A DNA stretch of 64,000 bases from Larix kaempferi (taxonomy: Eukaryota > Streptophyta > Pinopsida > Pinales > Pinaceae), in assembly GCA_027924585.1 (NCBI GenBank), contig BSBM01000827.1:496001-560000 (forward strand), given 5' to 3'. The position numbers and the translations under genes are program-made. The notes beneath the pieces are model-generated. The model saw only the letters and a list, made by a program, of their open reading frames with translations. It was not told where the DNA came from and searched no databases. Positions 36,264-46,712 of the stretch are shown one piece after another. Each line of letters opens with the position of its first letter. Position 1 is the stretch's first letter.

Positions 36264-36280
36264 TGGTGACCATACTGGGG
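36264..36280 (+). other. Possible primer-binding site
   Basis: 'tggtgaccatactgggg' begins 3 bp after the LTR end and starts with TGG as expected for the complement of a tRNA CCA end. It is not the initiator-Met site; the matching tRNA was not identified. Confidence 0.4.
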
Positions 36281-36703
36281 AAAACCAATGTTTGGTAAGG
36301 CACACCCTTTAGTAGGGATTCCTGTAGACGAAGTGGATGTAATTCCAGGATTGGAACCCAAAACTGTACCAACTGGAACTAAAGTGTTGGTTGAACTTGT
36401 GCTACTAACAGGTATACTAACTGTTGGGATTGACGTAGAGGCCAAATTGGAAGTATTGCTACCTCCAGCAACTGTTTGATGTTGCGACGATGTAGTCCCT
36501 TGTGCTCTTGGAAGTAGCAATACTTCCAATTTAGCCTCTATATCAATCCCAATAGTTAGTATACTTGTTAGTAGCACAAGTTCAACCAGCACTTCAGTGC
36601 TAGTTGGTACAGTTTCGGGTTCCAATCCCGGAAGTACATCCACTTCATCTGCAGGAATCCCCACTGAAGGGTGTGCCTTACCAAACATTGGTTTTCCATA
36701 TGG
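36271..36703. repeat. Large inverted duplication, about 195-bp arms
   Basis: Left arm about 36271-36467 and right arm about 36508-36703 are imperfect reverse complements around a spacer of roughly 40 bp. Both arms encode the same peptide when each is read outside-in: MFGKAHPLVGIPVDEVDVI on plus and MFGKAHPSVGIPADEVDVL on minus. The right arm on the plus strand runs on into the gag-like frame, so it is probably the original and the left arm the inverted copy. An RNA from here could fold into a long hairpin. Confidence 0.88.
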
Positions 36704-38220
36704 TTTGGCTAATCAAGGTCAAAACACACAAGGAGTAAACCAAAATCCTCTTGGTATGCTTAACACTTGTCCAAATTCTACTTATGGGGGAAACCCTTCA
36801 CCATAGAATGGTAATATTCCCGGTGGAAGCAATGAACCATGGAACATTTATGCCAATTGGGGATATGCTCCACAAATTAGTGGAAATGCCCCATGGGGTT
36901 ATCCTTCGACTTATCCTAGCACAATGCTTAGGGGAAATCCACCTGTTAACCCCATTCCACAATGGAGTGGGCAAGTTCCAGGAAGTAACCAATCTTCTTG
37001 GGGCCCACCTTCGCAAGGAGGAAATCAACCTTGGAACGCTTATCTAAACCAAGGAGACAATCAATGGTTTGGTCAGATTCCGGAAAGTAACCAATCTTTT
37101 TGGGGCCTACCTCCGCAAGGGGGCAATCAATCCATCCATCCTGTTCCACCATGGAATGGACAACATTCATGAAGTAACCAGTCTTTTTGGATGCCACCTC
37201 CACAAGCCTTGGAATGATTTTCAATACCAAGTTCAACCGCCATGGTATGGTTGGGATCTAGGAAGTAACCAATATTCTTGGGCCCCACCTCCGCAAGGAG
37301 GCAATCCACCCATTGGTCATGTTCCAGGAAGTAGCCAATCTTCGCAAAGGGGAAACCCACCTTTGAATTCTTATCACACCCAAGGACCACATCAATGGAG
37401 TGGTCAGGTTCTAGAAAGTAACCAATCTTTTTTGGGTCTAACCCCGCAAGGGGGAAATCCAACCATTAACCCCATTCCGCAATGGAGTGGTCGGGTTCTA
37501 GGAAGTAACCGATCTTTTTGGAACCAACCTGTAAGACCTGCGTTTGATTCAGCTAGGTTGCCACATGGACCTCATGCCAATGGTATGATGGATTCCCTTA
37601 ACCAACTTGAGCAGATTACCCAACATTTGGGACAAGTTTCTATTCAGAATTCTCAACCCACAGCTGGCCAGGCAATGCAGGAACCTGCTAATCCTTCCAA
37701 CAATTCTAACATCCTCATAGTCTCATCCATAGAACTGAGAGGAAAGAAGAAGGAGTATAAGGGTAAGCAAAGTGCTAATCCTTCCCAGAATTCTGAAATC
37801 CTTATAGTCGAGTCCAAAGACCTTAGGGACAAGAAGAAGAAATACAAGAGTAAGCAAAATGCTAACTCTGGGAAAAGAGATCCACCAACTATGCTTCAAT
37901 GCGGTGGGCAACAACAACCCACTATTTTGACACCAGTACACCCGCCAGGGGGAAACCATCCAACCCCCCCGCAAGAGGGAAATGATCCCAATGCCAATGT
38001 CTTCATGTGTGATCATGAGATGAACATTCAAACAAGACTTGATTCTTATGATGTATCCCCTAGTACATTGGATCAATCAATATTACAACCAAGTGGTTCT
38101 CTCTACATTGAGAAACAAACCATAGACTTAGTACCAAACCCTCCCAAAGGTGTTATATGTAGAACAATGATAATCCTAACACGCGAGTTGCTCAAAACAG
38201 TAATGTTCTTGAGGACCTAG
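36590..38220 (+). pseudogene. Repeat-rich gag-like region
   Basis: The plus-strand frames encode low-complexity protein dominated by Gly, Asn, Gln, Pro, Ser and Trp. A peptide such as WSGQVPGSNQSSWGPPSQGG recurs at irregular spacing (about 65-105 bp in DNA) at least six times between 36960 and 37530. A Lys-rich stretch (LRGKKKEYKGKQSANPSQ, repeated once near 37800) follows, then an acidic tail. Frameshifts near 37160 and 38160 and stops break it. I infer a gag role from its position between primer site and protease; no canonical gag domain or CCHC knuckle was seen. Confidence 0.55.
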
Positions 38221-39047
38221 CTCAAGTACCATGTGCCATGTCGGCCTTGGAGGTATTGCAGTGTCGTTTTGTGCAAAGAAAGGAACTATTGTCTACAATT
38301 GGCGTTGTTGATCCATCCGATGAGACTTTGATCACATCAGACAGAGACCTTTCAATATGTAGGATCCCTTCCAAAGTTGTTTTTCAGATTATAGTAACCA
38401 CTCATGGTAAGCACATTTTTCAAACCATAGTAGATGAAGGGACCTCATCCTGTGTAATGTCATTTAAATGTTGGCAAGCATTTGGATCACCCCTATCTGT
38501 CGTAGAAGTTTCATACCAATCTACTCAAATAGCTTCGACAGATTCAGATCAAAATATTCCCTTGATGGAGGAATATGATTCGGTTACTTGTCCCATTTGG
38601 GCTATGAGATCTCCCAGCTCACATGATTTCTTGGATTACAATTTATCATCAGATGAAGATATCCCTGAAGTTGTAAACATTTGGTTGCACCCACCTAAGG
38701 ACATCTTTTGTGGGGCCACTGGGAGCATAATTGGATTAAATCTACCCAAGTATAGGAGCATGATTTGCATGTTCCTCGATCTGATTTGGTATATTTGGAA
38801 GCTTGCATATAGGTTTAGGCTATCCCTTTGTGAAGATGCATTTGAACCTTTTGCAACCCAAACTTTCCAGAGGGTCGAACCTATTGGAAATTGGTGGGTC
38901 AACCCTTCATATCTGTATTTTACACCATTCCGACAGAAGAGCCTACCGAACATGGGACACCCTAGTCAGCACCCCATTTCCATTTTGGTGCCCATGCTGA
39001 GTTATTCTCATAGGCCCGAGAGCCCTATTAGTCCCATCATGACTTGA
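38160..39047 (+). pseudogene. Retropepsin-like protease remnant
   Basis: The frame contains VTTHGKHIFQTIVDEGTSSC followed by VMSFKCWQAFGSP. This matches the pattern of plant Ty3/gypsy aspartic proteases, in which Asp-x-Gly forms half of the active site; here the motif is Asp-Glu-Gly. The upstream part reads through from the gag-like region after a frameshift near 38160. Downstream, where reverse transcriptase would begin, the sequence (to 39047) has no recognisable motif. Confidence 0.65.
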
Positions 39048-40686
39048 AGTTTGAGACCACATATTTCACTTTCATACATTTCTGACCATATCCTGATGGG
39101 CTCCCAATTTTTTGTCATTTTACATAAGCATGTGTTAAAATATCCACTTGAACATTCGTGCAAACTGCTTCGTTGCTTATTGCTTATGTTGCGTATTTTC
39201 CTTTGCAGTCACTTTTTGTTGCATGATGCATATAAACCATTGCTTCTGTACATTTGACCCATACCCATGGAGGAAACACCCATAAGAGTGTACATAACTA
39301 GCTCATCCCGTGTCTGCAATATGGATCTTTGCCTTGGCTTGACCTGTGCCCTTGAAATATAGGCACATGCCCTTGAGACACTCGTTTCCTCTAATGTATC
39401 ATAGCATGCGTTATTATTTTTTCAAGCTAACAAATGAAAAAGGGTAAAAAAAAAATTGGAAATCACAAAAATCCAAAAAGAGGGAGAATTGAATCATTTC
39501 ATATTACATCATTGAAGAAAATGGCAACAATCAGTCCTTGTCACCCTTGAACACGGCACATCATTTGGTATCCGCCATCAGTACAACATCTACATTTGCC
39601 TTAGGAAACTGTACCAGTATTTTGAACAGATCTCCACCGATGGGTTATCCTTCCCGTCACCAATGGAGCTTTCGTTAATGCATTTGGCATTGGCGGATTT
39701 CATTAAGGTCGGTTACTCAAAGTCCTATGTTGCCAAGTGTCCATTTTGTGTCGTGTTATGTGTTCAAGGGAAGTTCAAACTATGTCGCCCATTCCTCAAA
39801 TATTCCTGACCAATCATGTCGACCTTCCTTGTGTCAGTATACAGTGTTGGATCTCGCAGTTCTACCAAATTATATCAGACTATTGATCTTTGTTTCGTAT
39901 TGGTTGATGTGGGATGCATTAATGCCCTCCTTCCGATGGATCTATTCCTATCGACACCAAATCATCATCTAGGAAATGGATCTAGAAACCAGGGAGTACC
40001 TTGGATCTTGCAGTCATTAGTGGCAGATTTCCTCACAAATGACAGTGGGTATACATGAATGACCCCTGATTATTTGATTCTACAAGTGTTCGACTTCAAA
40101 ACATCTATTCGCACTTGCTAGTTTGTACTCAGTACCTTAGAGTCCATCATCACTATCTGTGGGTCTCTTCGCATATGTTAACGGTATACATCAACGACCG
40201 GTAATCAGATGGTGTTTTATTATACTCGACATCAGTTCATTTATTTGCATGATATAAACTCGTACTATCGTAGGTTTGTATTGAAGACCTTGGGAAAAAC
40301 AGTTGTATCACTCATCGATGCATTGCTCGAGTTGCGCAAGATTAGACTACCATGTCAGAAGTTCGATGAAGACCTTGTTCTCGCACTCATCGAAGTGCAT
40401 GTTTACACTTCTGAAAAAATTACTTTTGACATGGATCCACTGTGTATTGTTCGTGGCCATGCTTGTTTACTGCTGAGCATGGGTATGCCTGCCTCAGGAA
40501 GATATTATATATTTGAGAAATTGCTATGTTTGGCTTACAGGTGTTTCCCTGAATCCTGCTCCTGTGAGCTTATCCTTTCCTCGTCCTTACTTTGATCAAT
40601 AAAGAGTATCAGTATAAAGAATACCAATTTCCGTAATGTATTTCGGCCCTTAGCTCTGCTTCGGACCTCACACATTAGGGGGCATC
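39048..40686. other. Interior of the gag-only element, no pol found
   Basis: About 1.6 kb with only short frames and no RT, RNase H or integrase motif on either strand, ending in the polypurine tract at 40674-40686. Its absence of pol is why the element is called non-autonomous. Confidence 0.6.
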
Positions 40687-41466
40687 TATTAACAATCAAA
40701 TTAACACCCTTAACCAAGTGAATGAAGAAGCATATTTTTACTATGCGCCTGCAACATGAAGACATAAGACAAGTACACAAGAGAACATTCCTCTCTGATC
40801 TAATCACTACATCCACAATCAGAAGGATTGAGTGAAGAAAGAAGGAGCCTAAAGAGACAAGGTTGAGTGATTGAACTACTCATTAGAGGCTCAAATCTAA
40901 GCTCCACCAGTCAAATAGTGAGAAGAAATGCACAAAAGTGCATTAATTGTACTTAAATATGCTAAAGTTGTGACAAAAGCCAAAAAATACTACGGAAAGT
41001 TGGTTTTTGAGAGAAAATAATCAAAAATCATGAAAATGAATTATCCCACATTGAAAATAGAAACTTAAGAGCCCATTTTCCAATGCTATAAAACAAAGGC
41101 ATTTGGGGCATGGTAGGAAGAGGCAAAAGGAAGAGCAAAGGAATGTTGGAGAGATTTGGAGAATTAGAAAGCTTGGAATCTTCATCAAAGGCAGGGGTGG
41201 AGAAAGGAAAGCTCATGGCAAAGGAGGAGGGATGCATCTCAAGAATTGTAAGTATGTATCTTCTTCACTGCTATTAATGAAATGATTCAATTTTCCTTCC
41301 ATTTAAGAGTTTGAGTTTTTCTTATCAAGTTTAGTTTGAATTCTAAAATGGCTAAGATGTTAAGGAATTTTAGTTAATCATTTCATATCTAACATTAGAA
41401 CTCACCATTTCATAATAATATAGCATGTTTAAAGTATATCTATCATTACCTTTAAAGCTATTATCA
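40687..41466 (+). repeat. 3' LTR of the gag-only element
   Basis: 780 bp, uninterrupted, matching the two halves of the left LTR. It shows the empty target site 'aaaggaatgttggagag' for the 5.7-kb insertion. The first dinucleotide is TA instead of TG, a single transition. Confidence 0.93.
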
Positions 41467-41471
41467 AGAAG

Positions 41472-42315
41472 TGATTTTGGTTCCCCTAAAAAAATGCATG
41501 GACCTCGAGAACCTTCAAGAAAGAAAATTGTGGGCTACAAAATACTTTCAAACTTAAACATATACTTTTTAGCCCTCTCATGACCAAATGAAGGAAGTTG
41601 TTGGACTTTTCCAATCAATTTATTTCCTTCATTACCAAAATACTCTGATTTTAGTCCATAATTACCACATAATCCACTAGTTTTGGTCCATTAATGAAAG
41701 GGGAATCTTGGGCCCAATTCTAGCAGGGCCACACTCAGGTTGGAATCATATGGGGGGGGGGGTATTTGTTATGGTAGTTGATAGGTTCAGCAAGATGTTC
41801 AATCTCATGCCTTGTAAAAAGACCAATATTGAAGTGCATAGGCTAAAGCAAACCTTTCACTTCATATCGTTTCCCTATTACCTTAATTGGGGGAAGTTAT
41901 TGGCTCGATGGGAGTTCTCCCACCTTAAGGTTCAACTCACAAACATGTTTAATTCACTCCTTATGATCTTGGCATATAAATACCAATGCCCATGTGGTGT
42001 GATGGTCATGAGGTGCCCTCTCATGAGGAAAGCACTCATATAACTAATCAGAAAGACTCATTCTTGGAGAAGGGGTTTTATCCACAAATGCCGGGGGTTG
42101 GGGGGGGGGGGGGTGCATTTCACCTCACTCCATGTATCCCCATAATGTATTTATATTTGTGTGCTAAGGGGTTACATTGACCTATTTATGGTCATTTGTT
42201 GGGCCTTGGAGTGAGTGTCCCTCCCCGGTATGCATGTGTGATTATCGTCTCTGTGGATGTACAAATAAATGAGAATTATTAATCTTTATGCACTCACAAG
42301 CTATCACTTAATGAA
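41472..42315. other. Short intergenic stretch with two poly-G runs
   Basis: Poly-G runs lie near 41753-41762 and 42101-42113. No gene. This strip separates two complete LTR elements. Confidence 0.6.
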
Positions 42316-42320
42316 TAAGG

Positions 42321-43696
42321 TGTCACGTCCCCTCCCATCGATCCAACGCAAGGAAGGGAACATGACTATAGATCTTTGTATTTTTCCAAACACTTAGCCC
42401 CATTCATCAGATTCATACAAATAAAAGCATATGTGTGTGCAGATCTATCAAACACAACGGAAGTAAAATTCTTCTACACACATATATCATGCAATTTCCA
42501 GCATATTGGTAACATTAATCAAATAATTAAAACCTTGTAGAAGTAAAGTACATAAATAAAATACTTATCTTGATGTAATGTTGTCCTAAGCAACTAGCTA
42601 TGTCGTTGCAACGTTTCGCCCAACCATAGGCCAACTGTGCTCATTAATCTCTCAGCATAGTTGCCACCCCCGTGCTGGGCATGATTTCTACAAGGAAAAT
42701 GGGACTGTCAAGCTTAGCACATCCCAAGCAAACATCACATCTAAGCCAAGCCATTCCACATCTGGGTTTATCAGGCCAATGTGAACCCTTCTATTTTTTG
42801 ATGCTTTCACTCAAGCTCAAGCCAAAACAATGGATACCCAACCCATACACAACATGCTCATTTATTGGGCATGGATACCCATTTTTAACAATGGGATTTA
42901 CAAAACAGGATGTCCATGGGTTTTCCCCAATTTTGGCACAGCAAAACGACTTATGGGGAGGGAAAAATCGACCACCAGGGAACAACTCAAATTTCCAACA
43001 GATATAGGGGCATTTAAATGGCGAAAACGACCTCCCAAGATGCCCAAATTGGATTTCTTTTCTTCCCCACAGCTCTACAACACAAAAACGGATCCCCAAC
43101 TATGGAAAAAATGAAGGAAAAAGATGGAAAATGTGAAGGAAAATGCCCCAGCTAGCTCAAACTATGTGAGGGAGCAAAGAACATGGGCGAATAATGGCTT
43201 GGGGAGCAAATTCGTGGCTCCTTTCTTACCCAAGAAGCCAAACACATTTTTCCCAAAAACTGATGGCTTTCCCATACTCGAATTTGGACAACCATACCTC
43301 TCCATTCCCCAAGGCATTAAATACCTCAACCAACTCTTGGAAGAGATAAATGATTGGGTACAAAAGTCAACATGGGTAGTTGAGGGTTTATGGGTTCTCT
43401 CATTGACACTTGGATTGACTTGATTGGATCCAAGGGTTTGAATATTTCCCTCCCAATTCCTTGTAAAAATCATGCCCCCATCTCTTGTTGCATTGCATTA
43501 CATAATAGTTGTGGGTATTTTATTAAAATGCACATTTACATGATATTTGCAATTCCATTGTGCCTGGCTAGCACTCAAACCATATGCATCACTAAATTGA
43601 TGTCGGGGCCTTGGCCTTGAGCTCCTCACCACGATTTTATAACAATATTACATCATTTATATTTTAATGCAATGGGGTCAAAATCGGGATATTACA
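42321..43696 (-). repeat. 3' LTR (element orientation) of the minus-strand element
   Basis: 1,376 bp, the same length as its partner at 51840-53215. On the minus strand it starts TGTAATATCCCG and ends GGGGACGTGACA. The plus-strand ORFs inside it (43124-43423 and others) reappear in the partner LTR only through LTR homology. Confidence 0.95.
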
Positions 43697-43712
43697 ATCC
43701 TCTCCCCCTTGG
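43697..43712 (-). other. Polypurine tract
   Basis: Minus-strand aagggggagaggat directly precedes the 3' LTR start and fixes the orientation of the element. Just upstream in the element, a small perfect stem, aacaccg/cggtgtt with a 4-base loop, lies near 43715-43735. Confidence 0.85.
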
Positions 43713-44949
43713 AATAACACCGTCCTCGGTGTTCCAATACTTAGGAATACATACAGACTTTACACATGTCCAAAATTCAAAAAATGTGGCAGGTTTGTCT
43801 TGCATTTCATCTTTTACTTTGAACTTTCAGGACCAAGTCCTTTGGCTTCCACAAGTTGCTCCTGTTGGCTTTGATCTTCCAGCTCTGCAGGTGGGCATTG
43901 CTCCACAACAATCCCTTCCTTTTATTTACCTTCCAGCTGATCTACAAGTCTGGAATTTCACAGTTGCTATCTTTCTTGGTGTCCTAGCAACTATTTGAGG
44001 AATATTTTCAGCCAAACCTCATAGCCTTTGGTCTGCTGCCATGGCCAATGTGCACAACTGGCTCTCGCTTTGCTCACTAGCAACACTTGGCTGGTAACAG
44101 CTACAATCAATTGATTTCAATTTCTCACCTGTGAAATTCATCATGGCAATTCTTGTTAGGCCAAGCATAACATAAACATTAAAAACAACAATTGACATAG
44201 AGAGCCCATGCTTTATTCATGAGACTTCCACACTTTTTATGCTTGCCCAATCATACACATGAACTCATTCATGTTCATCCTTTCACAGGGAATTTACTAT
44301 CTCGGCATTCACAATTTATTTCAAGCAATTAAACACAGTCAATTTTCGACCATATTAGGCATTCAACAATTTTCTATTTTTTGAAATGCATCAATTAAAA
44401 GGAAAGAGGAGAGTAAGAGTTTCCCCCTCTTAGTCTTGTTCCAATCCGGAGTCACACCACCACTATGGTTCCATGCTCCTTAGCCTCTTTCACTTCAATG
44501 TGAATGCTTGACTTACCCTTTCTTGGCTATGACACTTAGTGTCTAAGGTCTGTCCCAGGCCTCTCATCCAGGGAACCCTTCCCCCATGATTGCCTACAGA
44601 ACCCTTGGCTGCTAGGACCCACGTAAGTCCACTAGCACCATTCGTCATTATTTCTCATACTGAGCTTTCGAGGACAATCACATGTCCACATGCATCCTTA
44701 GGATGCCTTCAAGGCTCTTCCTTCCAGCAATACCTACACTCAAACATTGAATCAATTCACATGTTTAGTTTATTTTCATAGGATTTATCTCTAAACAAGA
44801 GTTTAAGAAATCATAACCAAATCATATACACACGTATATTCATATTAAATAAGCAAGAAGCTACAAGATAACCAAATACTTATCTGCATTGGATGTCTTC
44901 ACTTTATTCCACAGGCTCCTTCTTTGCTTTACAAGCCTTGGATCACCTG

Positions 44950-45500
44950 TGGATACAATAACGAATGTTGGTCCAGCATGCAGGCTGCTCCATAATCATT
45001 CGAATAGGCAATGCCAAGCCAGTATGTCAACTGGGTTTATCAGGCATCCCATTTATCAATATGCTAAGCCAGTACACCGATTGGGTTTATCAAGCATTTA
45101 AGGAATGTTTGGACAACACGCCAACTGCTCCACAACATTCAAATAACCAATGCCAAGCCAATACACCAACTGGGTTTATCAGGCATTCCAATAACTAGTA
45201 TGCTAAGCCAGTTCTCCAACTAGGTTTATCAAGCATACAAAAACCACTAACCAGTATGCTAAGCCAGTTCTCTAACTCGGCTTATCAAGCATACAAAAAC
45301 CACTAACCAATATGCTAAGCCAGTTCTCCGATTAGGTTTATCAAGCATATAAAAACCATTAACCAGTATGTTAAGCCAATTCTCTAACTGGGTTTATCAA
45401 GCATACAAAAACCATTAACCAGTATGCTAAGCCAGTTCTCTGACTGGGTTTATCAAGCATACAAAAACCATTTCCAATCCAGTGTCTCCACTGGGTTTAT
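44950..45500. repeat. 56-bp tandem array with internal hairpins
   Basis: The word agtatgctaagcc starts at 45197, 45253, 45309, 45365 and 45421, exactly 56 bp apart; looser, longer units precede it from about 44960. Each unit holds ccagttctccaactgg-like sequence, an imperfect inverted repeat, followed by gtttatcaagcat. The same core (aagccagtccacaactgggtttatt) also appears once in each LTR of this element, near 42740 and 52262. The array lies near the 3' end of the element. Confidence 0.9.
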
Positions 45501-45696
45501 CAGGCAATAAAACAAAAGAATATAATTACATGGCTTCTTCTCCTATGCAAACCAGTGGTTCCTTCCAGGAACTCCATAGGTGACTCACTTGACTGTAGGA
45601 TAGCATGGCCCCACAATACCCACTCACACTACACAAGGATGATATCCCTTTTCTACTACAGAGCTCCTTGGGCCTATCCATCCCTTCTAGTGTTCT

Positions 45697-45990
45697 TTAG
45701 TGTGAGCGTATAAAGGTTACCAATGCCCGTACAGTCCTCCCAAGTACCATTTCTTCACTTTGCCTCTTAATGTGCAACACCAAATTGCATCTGTGTGTTG
45801 ACTCAAACCAGTCGACAGGGGTTCCACTCACTGTCGACACCGAACCACCGCGATCTCCCTGAGCACCGGCCCAGACAGGTTTTACCCCATCCAGCAACAC
45901 CTGCGGAGCAGATGAGGTCTCACCCGAGATTTTCAAGGGAGAATTGACGGAACCATGTTTCCGCCGAATGAAGGAGGATGTTTGCGGCTC
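45697..45990 (-). CDS. GC-richer ORF of unknown origin
   Basis: On the minus strand a frame open from about 45990 to a stop at 45697 includes KISGETSSAPQVLLDGVKPV, then WAGAQGDRGGSVSTVSGTPV and DWFESTHRCNLVLHIKR. Its base composition is GC-richer than the flanking DNA. It sits in the 3' third of the minus-strand LTR element, in sense orientation. No domain is recognised. It could be a captured gene piece, a pol or env-position remnant, or chance. Confidence 0.25.
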   Translation of the reverse strand, partial: EPQTSSFIRRKHGSVNSPLKISGETSSAPQVLLDGVKPVWAGAQGDRGGSVSTVSGTPVDWFESTHRCNLVLHIKRQSEEMVLGRTVRALVTFIRSH

Positions 45991-46096
45991 AATTACACAA
46001 CTTGTTACAATGTCTCAGAAATAGATCCACGCATTTAACTTCAACATCAATCATATTCATAGCATCATTCAATAGAAAAATTCATCGTCGCAGCAA

Positions 46097-46712
46097 ATAT
46101 ATGTTGATGTATATGTAACTTTGGAATGTATTTCATCTATGTATTTCATATATATTTATTGTACCCTTATTAGAGATGTGTTATTCCTCTATAAGGAAGT
46201 GTCGTCATGTGGATTGACAAGTGTCGCAAGTGTGTGTACTTGCCGATGGGTTATTAGACCACCATGTGTGGGGTCGGCCCTGAAATATATATTATATTGT
46301 GGATGTACCTAGCTAGACAAGTCGGCCCCATAAAGTCACTGGGAAAACATGTTAAGTATAAATAGAGATCAGGAGATCTCTATTTGGATCATTCAGAAAG
46401 TCACACTTCTCTCACTCAGAAAGTGGCCCACTAGTGAGGAGGAGGATCATCTACTACTAGGGGACTATCTCAAGTGTATTTTGGTTGTACTTTGGTTGAG
46501 CCATTGCTCTCTCTATCTCTGAGGAAGTTGTGGGGTTTTTCACCTTAGGGTTTTCCCCACGGAAACTCTGTGTCTCTTGTCTCTCATGCTTTTGATTCTT
46601 GTGATGCTTGTCATGCTTATTGTGATTGCTATGCATTGATATACTGTATATGTTATTCTCTCAGTGAAGATCCTAGAGTATTGTGAATTAATGCTCAAAA
46701 TTTAACAATATA
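46097..46712 (+). mobile_element. Copia solo LTR, ATATA duplication
   Basis: The LTR 46102-46707 (606 bp) starts TGTTGATGTATATG and ends TTTAACA. It is flanked on both sides by ATATA (46097-46101 and 46708-46712), so it is a true solo LTR left by recombination between two LTRs. TATA box 'tataaata' lies at 46358. It belongs to the same family as 51204-51811 and, more distantly, 58520-59091. Confidence 0.93.

Larger units (their letters stand above)
29740..41471 (+). mobile_element. Non-autonomous LTR element (gag-protease remnant), AGAAG duplication
   Basis: The element runs 29745-41466, flanked by a perfect 5-bp duplication AGAAG (29740-29744 and 41467-41471). The left LTR starts TGTTAACAATCA and the right LTR starts TATTAACAATCA; both end ATTATCA. 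Net LTR length is about 780 bp once a 5.7-kb insertion in the left one is removed, and the net element is about 6.0 kb. A possible primer site ('tggtgacc', 36264) follows the left LTR and a polypurine tract (attagggggcatc, 40674-40686) precedes the right LTR. The interior keeps only gag-like repeats and a protease-like segment. No reverse transcriptase, RNase H or integrase motif was found, so it would depend on another element. Confidence 0.92.

Noticed and set aside
36288-36479. Short ORF beginning MFGKAHP as a separate gene
   Set aside because: It is the inverted copy of the gag-like region on the other side of the spacer, not an independent gene.
41753-42113. Poly-G runs as G-quadruplex regulators
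   Set aside because: Isolated homopolymer runs far from any supported gene; could also be repeat slippage or assembly error.
43124-43423. 99-codon ORF that is nearly identical to one at 52642-52941
   Set aside because: The conservation is explained by the two LTRs being copies of one another; the ORFs are antisense to the element and have no domain.
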